From positions 6,303,917 through 6,367,916 of the forward strand of contig NC_026501.1 in assembly GCF_000182925.2 (NCBI RefSeq): a stretch of 64,000 nucleotides of DNA. Direction: 5' to 3'. The translations under genes were made by a program, and so were the position numbers. Under the pieces are notes generated by a model. The model made no database searches, was not told the origin of the DNA, and saw nothing but the letters and a program-made list of their open reading frames with translations. Below are positions 37,640 through 47,625 of the stretch, piece by piece. Within the stretch, counting starts at the first letter, position 1. Every line of letters starts with the position of its first letter. The stretch is from Neurospora crassa OR74A (lineage: Eukaryota > Ascomycota > Sordariomycetes > Sordariales > Sordariaceae).

Positions 37640-38956
37640 ATGCCGACCTTCATCAAAAGTGCGGCGCGCTCCGCCCGCTGGCTCCCGCGCATAACGCCAC
37701 GATCGACAGCGAGTGGACACAATGCCTTTTCGACTTCAGCACATCGCCAATTAATGGCCATGGCTGGGTTTACAGAATCCCAGCTCATGGTACGAGATGC
37801 TGTGACGAAAATATGCTCCAATTTCCCAAATACATATTGGCAGCAACATGACCAGATGGAGGAGTATCCCAAGCAGTTCCACGCTGCTCTCGCGCAAGAC
37901 GGATGGCTCGGTATTGCCCTACCAGAGGCGCTCGGAGGAGCCGGACTTGGTATTTCCGAAGCGACCATGATGATGCAGACAATTGCCGAGTCAGGGGCAG
38001 GTATGGCGGGCGCGCAGTCCATTCATGCCAACGTCTATGCCACCCAACCGCTCGCAAAGTTCGGAACGCCGGAACAACTTGAAGAGACCATTCCGAACAT
38101 CATCTCAGGAAAGCTCCGCGTCTGCTTTGGGGTGACCGAGCCTAACGCCGGTCTTGACACGCTGCGCCTAGAGACACTCGCCAAGAAGCAAGATGATGGT
38201 TCATACTCGGTATCGGGACAAAAGATCTGGATAACGTGTGCCCAGGTGGCGGACAAGATGCTGCTTCTGGCGCGAACCACGGCGCTTGATGAGGTGAAGA
38301 AGCCGAGTGAGGGACTGTCTCTGTTCTGCATCGATCTGAACAGAGGAGACCACCGGTTGAAAGTGAGCAAGATCAAGAAGATGGGCGGACGCGCTGTTGA
38401 TGCCAATGAAGTCTTTTTCGAGAACTACCCGATCCCTGGCGAATCTCTCATCGGAAAGGAGGGGCAAGGATTTAAGATCATTCTTCACGGCATGAACGCA
38501 GAACGTTGTCTTCTCGCGGGCGAGGCACTTGGACTAGGATACGCGGCGCTGGGCAAGGCGGCTGCGTATGCTCGAGAGCGCGTGGTTTTCCAGCGACCGA
38601 TTGGGCAGAACCAAGGCATCGCTCACCCTTTGGCGGATGTGTATATGAGGCTCGAGGCGGCGAAGCATGCGACATACCATGCCGCCAGGTTGTACGATGC
38701 GAGCAAGACAGATGGCTCCATTCGACAGGAGGAAGTCGGAGTGGCTTGCAATAGCGCCAAATATTTGGCGGCGGAGGCAGCCTTTGCGGCCTGCGAAAGA
38801 GCCGTACTAACCCACGGCGGGATGGGATACGCTGTCGAATACGATGTCGAGCGATACTTTAGGGAGTGTTTGGTACCCAGAATCGCTCCGGTCAGCCGGG
38901 AGATGATTCTCAACTACATCTCCGAGAAGGTACTCGACTTGCCGAGAAGTTACTAA
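37640..38956 (+). CDS. Acyl-CoA dehydrogenase, mitochondrial type
   Basis: A single 438-residue exon. The first 35 residues are rich in Arg/Ser/Ala without acids, a likely mitochondrial presequence. The ACAD domains follow in order: helical N-domain with DGWLGIALPEALGGAGLG, beta middle domain with VCFGVTEPNAGLDT and GQKIWIT (FAD and substrate contacts), and C-domain with ERVVFQRPIGQNQGIAHPLAD and THGGMGYAVEYDVERYFRE. It oxidises an acyl-CoA to the 2-enoyl-CoA, passing electrons to ETF. At the place where many ACADs have the catalytic YEG glutamate, this protein reads RIAPVSREMILNYI. It therefore belongs to a subfamily with a differently placed base or atypical substrate. ATG at 37640 is preceded by CAACA and fits the presequence. 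Confidence 0.93.
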   Translation: MPTFIKSAARSARWLPRITPRSTASGHNAFSTSAHRQLMAMAGFTESQLMVRDAVTKICSNFPNTYWQQHDQMEEYPKQFHAALAQDGWLGIALPEALGGAGLGISEATMMMQTIAESGAGMAGAQSIHANVYATQPLAKFGTPEQLEETIPNIISGKLRVCFGVTEPNAGLDTLRLETLAKKQDDGSYSVSGQKIWITCAQVADKMLLLARTTALDEVKKPSEGLSLFCIDLNRGDHRLKVSKIKKMGGRAVDANEVFFENYPIPGESLIGKEGQGFKIILHGMNAERCLLAGEALGLGYAALGKAAAYARERVVFQRPIGQNQGIAHPLADVYMRLEAAKHATYHAARLYDASKTDGSIRQEEVGVACNSAKYLAAEAAFAACERAVLTHGGMGYAVEYDVERYFRECLVPRIAPVSREMILNYISEKVLDLPRSY

Positions 38957-39427
38957 TTGAGATACCCTCTTGAGACAGTGGACTGCAATGCATCCAGAAG
39001 CTTTCAAGTCACCCCCGCTGTTTATTACACTCGCCGCGATCGAATCGTCCGGACGGCGGTTGATGCCTTTGACCAAACCAACTAAGCATCTGATGTCGTG
39101 ACTTGTGAGCTGTCAATACAAGAGAAAGCAAAAGCAAGTCGGGGGTGTTAAGTTGAATGTAAGTGAGTCAATGACCGATAAATCGCACCTTCCTTTGCCA
39201 ACTGTCGTCTTCTATCGCTCAAGCCCCCCGCTTTCTTTGATCATCTGCAGGCATTAAACGCACAATATTTGATAAGAAAGGAACCTACAGTACGCTTGAT
39301 CAATCGAACTCCTTTCCTATTACTTCAATTTGTGACCCAGTCCAACCAGTTGAGCCTCATCTGAACAAATCCAGCGACACGGATCAGCTCCTACCATAAT
39401 TAAGTCATATCAAGCCCCAAACAAGTC
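38957..39427. other. Intergenic, no gene seen
   Basis: This is the 3' region of the acyl-CoA dehydrogenase and the 5' flank of the next ORF. Nothing else is recognised. Confidence 0.4.
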
Positions 39428-40183
39428 ATGGATGGATACTTGGATCCCGCCATATTTGGGTCTGCTCCGGGTCGACTGTTAGAGATTCCACTAAAGCCCA
39501 AACCACTTGAGCAAGTATATGGGCTCAACATCGATTCGGTCACAGAGTACACTCTGATCAACCACGATGCCGGCCACGACAAGTCGGCACGATCCAAAAC
39601 TATCAATAATGACTGTACCCACCCCAGAGCAGTGAGGTTCAGTTGGCACAGCCAGACCAGCGAGACAATGATGAAACTGAAGGTCCCTCGAGATTCTATC
39701 CCTTGCTTGTTTCATTGGAAGCCGTCTGGTGAGGTAGCCGCAACCAAGGACCAGAACCGCATAGGCGTGGATAAGGTATCTGACCATGACACAAACGACA
39801 CCCTTCTGCTGACCCAGATATGGAAGGTCGAGAATACACTCCAGTTTACAAGGAAAAGTGACACATATAGCCTGAAACGGAGGAAACACGGGTACAAATT
39901 AACCATGCGCAGTCGCAGACTCAACGAGCTAAGAACTTGGAAGAAGGCCCTCGAGGGAAGGCAACGTCTGCGACGCAAAGGGCGTTCAAAAGCAGGAACG
40001 AAGACTATCGAGAAATATGTCAAAGCAATGGGCACTCCACCAAAATCATCTAGTCAGGCTGCCTGTGGGCCGAGAAATAGCACTGTCCAAAGCCAGCCCC
40101 AAGAGCCAGCCAAACAAAGCCAGTGCTCAAGAAAAGACAACTCCGGCAATACCGTCCAAAGCAAGGTTCAATGGCCCGATTAA
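39428..40183 (+). CDS. Orphan basic protein, possibly truncated
   Basis: A 251-codon ORF starts at a clean ATG and ends at TAA 40181-40183. I do not recognise the family. The first 150 residues are mixed (PAIFGSAPGRLLEIPLKPKP, VRFSWHSQ, TQIWKVENTLQFTRKSDTY). Residues about 150-200 are strongly basic (KRRKHGYKLTMRSRRLNELR, RQRLRRKGRSKAGTK) and the end is Ser/Gln/Pro-rich. Past the TAA the same frame stays open for 37 codons and encodes a strong hydrophobic helix (FATISASCVGIGIVICVLRI) before TGA at 40295. A premature stop, readthrough or an unseen intron is possible. A further open block at about 40337-40621 without its own ATG (TIKEILFSLLSLVVTKLRPV) may be a downstream exon. Confidence 0.45.
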   Translation: MDGYLDPAIFGSAPGRLLEIPLKPKPLEQVYGLNIDSVTEYTLINHDAGHDKSARSKTINNDCTHPRAVRFSWHSQTSETMMKLKVPRDSIPCLFHWKPSGEVAATKDQNRIGVDKVSDHDTNDTLLLTQIWKVENTLQFTRKSDTYSLKRRKHGYKLTMRSRRLNELRTWKKALEGRQRLRRKGRSKAGTKTIEKYVKAMGTPPKSSSQAACGPRNSTVQSQPQEPAKQSQCSRKDNSGNTVQSKVQWPD

Positions 40184-40621
40184 ACAGTCAAGATTGGCAG
40201 GCTATTTACTGATGTTGTGGGATTCGCGACCATTTCCGCGTCATGTGTCGGCATTGGTATCGTGATATGTGTCCTTAGGATTTATTCCAAATCATGATAC
40301 CCCAGGTTGACTTACTTAGTCCTCTATTTCTTCAGGGCCACTATCAAAGAGATACTGTTTTCTTTACTGTCACTAGTAGTGACAAAGCTTCGTCCAGTGG
40401 TAAAGCTGTACATGGACGAGATCATATCCTCCCAGCAACTCTCTGTCCAACACACCTCGGTGCCTGAACACACGCCAGTCTCTGAACAACCCCCAGTGTC
40501 GGTACACACCTCAGCGTCTGCGGAAGGCAAGGCTTGGGTTGAGCCGCCCTGGTGGTGGAAACGATTGTTGATCGGCGCCTCTACGATGACAGTAGCAAAG
40601 ACCAGAGGCCCGAACAGGTAA

Positions 40622-43600
40622 AAGGCGACAGGAAAAGTCTTTTGTGTCCCTGCATACCGGGAAAACTTGACGTTCAGGACCCGATTGGTGTCTTTGTGGT
40701 GTCGTGCATAGGTTGCAATCACTAGGTTCTACGGCACGTATCTGTGTAGGTACTTCAAACTCCAGTACCCAAGGTATCGATGGTATCGCCGTTGGGCCCC
40801 CAAAAGGAGGGTTACAACAATGCCTTCCACAGCCCACTTCATGCAATAGTGGTGTTTAGTGGTAATTGAATCTTGAAATAGACACGATGGCATCCACAGT
40901 AGGATTTATGAATGTAATAGACCCGTACATCGGAGTGACATATCTCGTCAGCTCGTCCTACCTACACTTGCCGCAGCCGCGATATAGCCGCGCTGAAGTG
41001 TAGCTTTGGACAACCTGACGTACATCATACATATACCACGTTGCACTGGTCGAGCAATCAAGCACACAGCCCTACGGGACTGTAACACAACATCATTCGA
41101 TCCTCTACAGACACCAGTTAGCGGCGTGATAATCTGATAAGGTCTTCCAATGGTGATGGGTCTGGGAAAAAGGCTAGTGCAACTAGACCCAAGTGCTGTG
41201 GTGCGCAGCCAACCATCCGGCGCTTGCGCGCTTGAATTCCTGAGATATGTGCGGTACACGCCTTTGCTTTACATATGTAGGACGGGAAGATGGGAAGTGG
41301 GGGCCATGAACTCCAGAAGGGAAGGGAAGGGAACTAGGGACATTCGTTTCTCATGTTCACTCAGCCCCTTGGTTACGACTCTCCCTTGCAGTGTGAGCTT
41401 GGAAGCTGAGTCAAGCCGAGATTGTATCGAGGTAGGTATATGTAGTTGAGTCGTAAGGGACGAACAATCGACTCAGGTACCCTAGGTCCTTTTGATCGAG
41501 ATGCGACCGAAGATTGTGTGGCTGGATGGAAGACGGCAACATCGCCGGACATTGTCGGACTGTAACGAATGAGCGACGAAAGTAGCGAATTTGAAGAAGA
41601 ATTAGATAACAAGGATAGAGAACCGAAAATAGAGGACTTTTGTTCTGTGATAACATCCGAGTCGTACTTCTTGTACAGTATATGCAAGTGCCCACCGTGG
41701 TGCTTGTTCGGAGTAACCCTTCAAGCCAGGGCGCAATGGCCCCATGTGGCTTATAGCACCCTCGAGGCGGCAGCTAGCAAGGTCATCCCGCATACATGCA
41801 ACGAAGGGAACTGTGATGTCCAATCGCGAAAAAAATCCAAGGTAGCAGTGGTTGGCAAGCGAGAGAACAGAACGACAACACTGCAAGGAACAGAAGGCTG
41901 TGATTGCGGGATGCGATGGTAGCAGTCTGTCTGGGTCGCCGGGGTTACAAAGATTTGGGGAAGGCGAGAAAAGGGAACGAAATCTACCAACCTGGAGCAA
42001 TACGAGAATCCGGGGCTTCAGCAAAGACCTCATTTTGATCCTTTCACCTTGTGTTGCATCGGAGAGCGCATCGTGATTCGCCTCATATCGTACATACCCC
42101 GTGCTCTGCGTAGATCATCGTGTACAGGACGTGGGGATTTGCGATCAGTATCACATCGATGGAGCAGATCATTCACAGCTCGGTAGCCAGTAAATCCGTA
42201 GATGTGGTGGGATCTCCGAGTTGGTTGGAAATAAATAACAAGGGACGAGAGCAGCATTTGGTAGATATTTTCCATGATGGAGTTTGGTGTGATACAAAAG
42301 AGAAGCCATATCACATTTGCAGTTACGGGCATTGCCATGTCTCACACTTGGATACCTTACGTCACAGGGGGGAGGGGAGGGGAGGGGAGGGGGGACGGGT
42401 CCACCCGCCTGCATCCGCAGATAAATTGTAGGCATCAAAAGGGAAGAGAAACGAAACATACAGCGTAGTGCACTAGCAGTTACAACGGCTCGAACGGTTT
42501 TTTTGGAGGGGCCAAATTTGGACTGATAACAATGGCAGAGTCACGAGGTGAGGCAATGGGAAAGCTCGCTTGGTGGTGTCATGCTTGTTGATCCGCCGAA
42601 AAAGCCAGACCCCCATAGCCGGTCACGAAATTGCAAGGTCGACGACATGGGTTTTAGCATCTTCAGCAGAGGAAGAAGAAAAAACGTCTGACGTAAGGAG
42701 ATGGATGTCACCCCCGCAAAGCAAATGAGGGATTCCACCTCGCTCTCGATCTAGGCCCGATCTTGCCAGCAAGCTGGATCAAGATGGAGCCCCGGACGGC
42801 AAGAAGAAACCGAACTCTGTCGGCATATAATTTGCTAGCGTAGTACTGCCACCTTACAATAATCAGGGGAATCGTGGTCAGCAAGAAGTCGTTTTTTTTT
42901 CGTACGGGAGATATAGTTATCACTACTTTGTAGTTCACCGCGCTAACTAAGTAGGTTTGTAGATGCCGGTAGAGGTGTGTTGTCAGTGATTTCCTCTCGA
43001 TTGTCGGCGGATGCTCCTCGTCGCGGGCGGTTCGTTGGCGAGATAGAGGGCAAGAGCCAAGTGTGAGGGCTGAGTGAGGAAGGGACGGGACTGAAGGGAT
43101 CCAACCTCAAGGGGGAAATTGTATGGAGGAAAGGAGGAGTGCACTAACAAACTCGCGCGACATCCCTGAAGGTGAGCCGACGCCGCCGAAGCCAGAAGGC
43201 AAGTGCCCTGTACCATGGTGTGTAGCGGGCAAGTGGCCTAGTCCCTACGAAAAACAGAAGGTGCGATGATCCCTGGCAGCATTCGGTCTTGGTTGCCAAG
43301 CTCTGTTGGTTGTTGTTTCCCTGTCCCACAGACCCGGGCCACGAATATCAAACGAACCCAAACGGAGCCAATAAGCAAGCTTGACAGGTGCTGATAACGG
43401 CAGCAGGTGACAAGCTTGAAACTCCGGACGAACGACAACGAGCTGCCCTGATTGAGGTGCTTTTCCCTCCCAAACCACACACACACACACACATCCTCTG
43501 GAATCGGAAACCACATGGCTCGCACGCATTCACCCTGCTCATAAGAACCTCAATGACAGTAGAGGCACTATGTACCCTTTCTTGACCCCGAGCCTGTCAC

Positions 43601-44664
43601 TCAGCAAAGACACCTTGACCTACCTAATCAGCAAAACTCTCCCCGCCGCCCCCGGCAAGGCCGCCCAACATCAGCACCCTCAAATGGACGCTCCCTCTGA
43701 ACACAGCCCGTGAATTCAGCCAAGAACGCTTGCTCATGGTTGAATGAGCAGAGGACCCTTTATTTCAGCAACGCTAAAACCATCAAGGTTCTCCCAAACC
43801 AAGACACGATCCCTACTTACGACGTCCCTCTTTCAAAAAAGGAAACGTGATGCTCAAGAGCCTCTCCAAGACCGCGCAGTCGCCGGCGCGCTGGAATGGC
43901 GATCGACAAAGCCAAAGAGCGCTGTGGAAATCCACTGTCGACACAATAAGCTTAGCGCGCCAGCCAGGGAGAAACACTTGCCGAGTCGACCATGGTTTTT
44001 TCTGGTCGAGTGTGTGCCAGGAGGGTGTCTCTGAGGGTTTGCTGTGGTGAGTGGTTCTGGGCTCGCAGTTTGGTCTTGAATCATGTTCCCCTGTCTGGTT
44101 GATCCATCATCTCCGACCCAGCACCGACGACTCTCTCTCGCCCTTCTCGCCATTGCTCGGCGCCATCTTATGCCCTGTCCCTGGAGAAAGTCCGTCTCTC
44201 TGTTGTCTTATTTCTTCGACATCAGGGTCTTCAACTTAGCAACCATGTCAACACCATCCCCACAGTGCTCGACATCCATGTGGAGAAGCGTTGCTCACAG
44301 GTGCTAACCCACGTTGCCCTCTGCAAGCCATCTGCCGACCAACAAGCCAGCGCCTTGGGCTCACGCTTTCTGGCGCTCTGGAGCTCTGGACATGGCGAAA
44401 GGGGGGCCCACTGGGCACATGGGAACCAGCAAATGTGATGATGGAGCTTTGGGCAGAGAGATGAAACGATCTGCAATCACAGGCTCAAGTGCTCTCCTCT
44501 TGTTAGCACTATACTGCTTTCACCCACTATGTATTTGGATATTCCTGTTCGGGCCGTTGACCTGCTTGTCTAGAAATGTCTCTGACTCTGTTGCCCCCAC
44601 CTGCTCTAATGGGTCAAGTGTCCCTCCATCGTCCACACTTTCACGGTACCTGCGGCGCGCTTGG

Positions 44665-44703
<39 letters not shown>

Positions 44704-45546
44704 CCTGTGGAAAGACCGAAACAGCCAAGTAGGCACAAGCTGGTCAAGGTGGTGATTGGCGTAGCAGACACCAATATGTCTTACGAGATAGTAGACTCAC
44801 TACATCCTACGTTCGGATAGCTGGGCGGGCGCAATGAGTGAAGCTGGGAATGGGCTGGGATCGTGAGCTGAAATGCAGGTTTACCTACCTCCTACCTACG
44901 CACTGGGCCCCCTGCGCTCCAAGAAGAAGTGGAAATACACTAGAGGTATCCCGCGGGATCTACACTCCCCCTACCACCACACTACTTGCAAACTTATCCT
45001 GCAACATCGTGCACATCCTGGCATCCTGGGGCTATCCTGGACATCATTTGCCGAGCTGGCTTGCACACAATTGTTCGCAGAAGCAGTAAATCTATCATTC
45101 ATGTGCCCGTCCTCGGATGTGGCTTGCTCAAGTTCTCCCATCTCTCTCGGCATCGCCCCGGGGACTACTTCATACATACTCCGTGCATCTCATCACATCT
45201 GTTTTTGGTCTTACAGATCGTGAGCTGAGCCGCACACCATCACACTCTCTTTACTCGTGTTACGTCCAGCTCAAGTCGCTCTTTTATCGTTCTGCTTACG
45301 GGTCCGGCTCTAAGGCCTCGGAGGATACAAAACCCACCTGGCTTGCCTACCTGCTCACTACGCTCGCTTCAACAAACATCAACACCAACTACTACTGATC
45401 GGGCACCAACCACTCAACACTGCTAGATGACACTGCGCTTCAGTGGTTACGCCTCCCACGTGTCTTGACGACACTCCGAGTCGCTTCGACCCATATCCGT
45501 AACCCACTCCGCTCGTCTCGACGTTGACAATATAACATCCGACATC
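40622..45546. other. Long gene-poor interval upstream of the 7TM-RGS gene
   Basis: About 4.9 kb with no supportable coding gene. Short ORFs on both strands overlap and have no domains. Visible landmarks are a G-rich GGGGAGGGGA tract (about 42367-42391), an (AC)8 run (about 43478-43493), a 38-base T run (44666-44703) and a CT/CACC-rich region from about 45230 to the next ATG that looks like a long 5' UTR. A long regulatory region or non-coding transcripts are possible. Confidence 0.45.
44666..44703 (+). repeat. Homopolymer of 38 T
   Basis: Uninterrupted T from 44666 to 44703. It could be nucleosome-depleting promoter sequence or the tail of an inserted retrotranscript; nothing beside it decides. 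Confidence 0.9.
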
Positions 45547-47625
45547 ATGTTTGTCCCACGCCTCCTACAACGAGCCGACTTCTCCGCTGCCCAGGCTCAG
45601 GTTGTAGGCTCCGAATTTGGTACCACTCCCGACACCAAGCCTGGACCAAGACTCAATGCCATTGGTATTTGGTGGATTGTATGGGGTGCTATCTGGACGA
45701 CCGCGGTGGTGGCTGGCATGGTCTTCCTCTGGCTCAAGCGTGATCTCCCAACTCTCAGAATACGCGGTCTTGCTCTCAGTTTTGCTGGTATCACACTTCT
45801 CCATCTCTACTGGATCTCTGTTCAGCTGGGCTACAGTATCGGACCCATGGCCCCCGAAGTCGCCGAGTTCTGGATCATGAGCATCTGGTTTCCTTTCGGC
45901 ATCGCCCTTTTCCAAGCCGGTAACAGTCAGTTCCTTCATGTCGCAAGGGCACAGGCTCGGTATGCTCGCCCACTGAGCCAGATGGAGTCTCGATTCGACG
46001 AAAAGCATGCGCAACAACCGCCACAGAAGCTTACCTTTATCGCCCGCTTGCGCAAGATGGACTATTCCAAGAGGATGTTTGCCTGTGTTACCATTGGCAT
46101 GATCGTTCAGGTGAGTAGTACCATTAGAGCCCGTACGGCCTTTGTCTAACCTAGTTTAGCTTTTTGTTGTTATCTTCATCTACATGATCTCGCGCAAGTT
46201 CCACCCCAGCTTTGGTATCCCTGGTACTGAGGTGAGCGGAACTCCTATGGAGATTGCCATGCAGCAAGGCAGAGGTTGGGAGTGGTGGCCTTCGCTGTTC
46301 TGGCAGTTTCTTTGGGCTTGGGTTATTGCTCCCATCATTCTCTGGAAGTCTCGTGGTATCCATGACACCCACGGTTGGCAGCTCCAGACCATGGCTTGCT
46401 GCATTGCTGGCTTGCCTGCGGCTCCTATGTGGCTCATTGCTCTTTACGTTCCCGGTATGGCCCCGGTCAACGCGGTTTTCGTACCTCCTCAATGGTATGT
46501 CCAGCGCTTTCCCCCCTCACCTGATGGCAATATCTAAATTTTGGTTCAAACAGGATCGCTCTCTCCATCATGTTCATGGAGATTTTCACCATCTTTGTCC
46601 CTTGCTGGCAAGTTCGCAGGCACAACAACCTGCGTCAGGAGACACTTGATTCGATCGCTACTTGGGAGTCAAAGAAGTTGCGTGCCCGTAACGGCGACAG
46701 CAATGCCGAGCGTAGGGGCAGCGAAAATAGTGGACCTACTCTCAGCCCAACCTCAACCAAGGTTGGAGAACACCATTTCACTAGCGGAGTCAGAGATTCA
46801 TGGAAGAAGCTTTCGACTATGGAGATGGGCCAGGCATCTCAGCCAGACTTCAAGAACGCCACTGATGATAGCGTTCTCACAATGTCCGCTCTTGAGCACG
46901 TTCTCGAAAAGAACCCGGAGCCTCTTCGCCAGTTCTCTGCTCGCCGCGATTTCTCGGGTGAGAACATTGCTTTCCTCACTGCTGTGGCTGAGTGGAAGGC
47001 CGCTCTGCCGCCTCCTTTCGTCCGCAACCGTCACAACGCCGAGCCGGATGTTGTCCGGCAGCAGTTTACCAAGGCGCTCCGTATTTATGCCGAGTTCATT
47101 AGCACCAGAGACGCCGAGTTTCCTATCAACATTGCGTGGCACGAGTTGCGTAAGCTTGAGGGTATCTTCGAGCGTGCCGCTAGGAACATGTACGGAGATA
47201 TCAACCGCGGTGGAGCTACACCCTTCGCGGAAGTTGACTGGTCCGGATCAAACCAGCCCACAAACGACAGCGAGGTCAACATTGTCTCCAAGTCAGACTC
47301 GCTAGCGGTGTCCATGACTCCCATGGGTGAATTCAAGTCTGTAGAAACCCTTCCCCTTGATGACCCACCACCAACCTCCCATGCCACGCATCCCCGTAAC
47401 GCAGCTCACTACTACTCGGGCGATATCCCACAAACCTTTGACGCTGCCGTCTTCGATGCTGCTCAGTCTAGCATCAAGTACCTCGTGCTTACAAACACGT
47501 GGCCCAAGTACGTCCGCGAAAGGCGAGACTCTGGGGATTCTTTCGTTTCACAGGATGAAACCGTAAGGAGCAGGAAGAGTCTTCACAAGGCACTGGGCTT
47601 CTTGAAGCCGCTTATTCGGGCTTGA
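45547..47625 (+). CDS. Seven-transmembrane receptor with C-terminal RGS domain (GprK-like)
   Basis: Exons 45547-46110, 46160-46494 and 46554-47625 (49- and 59-nt introns) give 656 residues. Seven hydrophobic segments are visible: near residues 40-60 ([20 protein letters not shown]), 75-98, 110-128 ([15 protein letters not shown]), 180-202 across the first splice, 228-250 ([17 protein letters not shown]), 262-285 and 295-318. Residues about 410-517 match an RGS domain: [34 protein letters not shown] and [18 protein letters not shown] domains speed GTP hydrolysis by G-alpha, so this is a membrane receptor that can switch off its own G protein. It resembles the fungal class VI GPCRs (Aspergillus GprK type). 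The long Ser/Thr-rich tail may be phosphorylated. The ligand is unknown. Confidence 0.88.
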
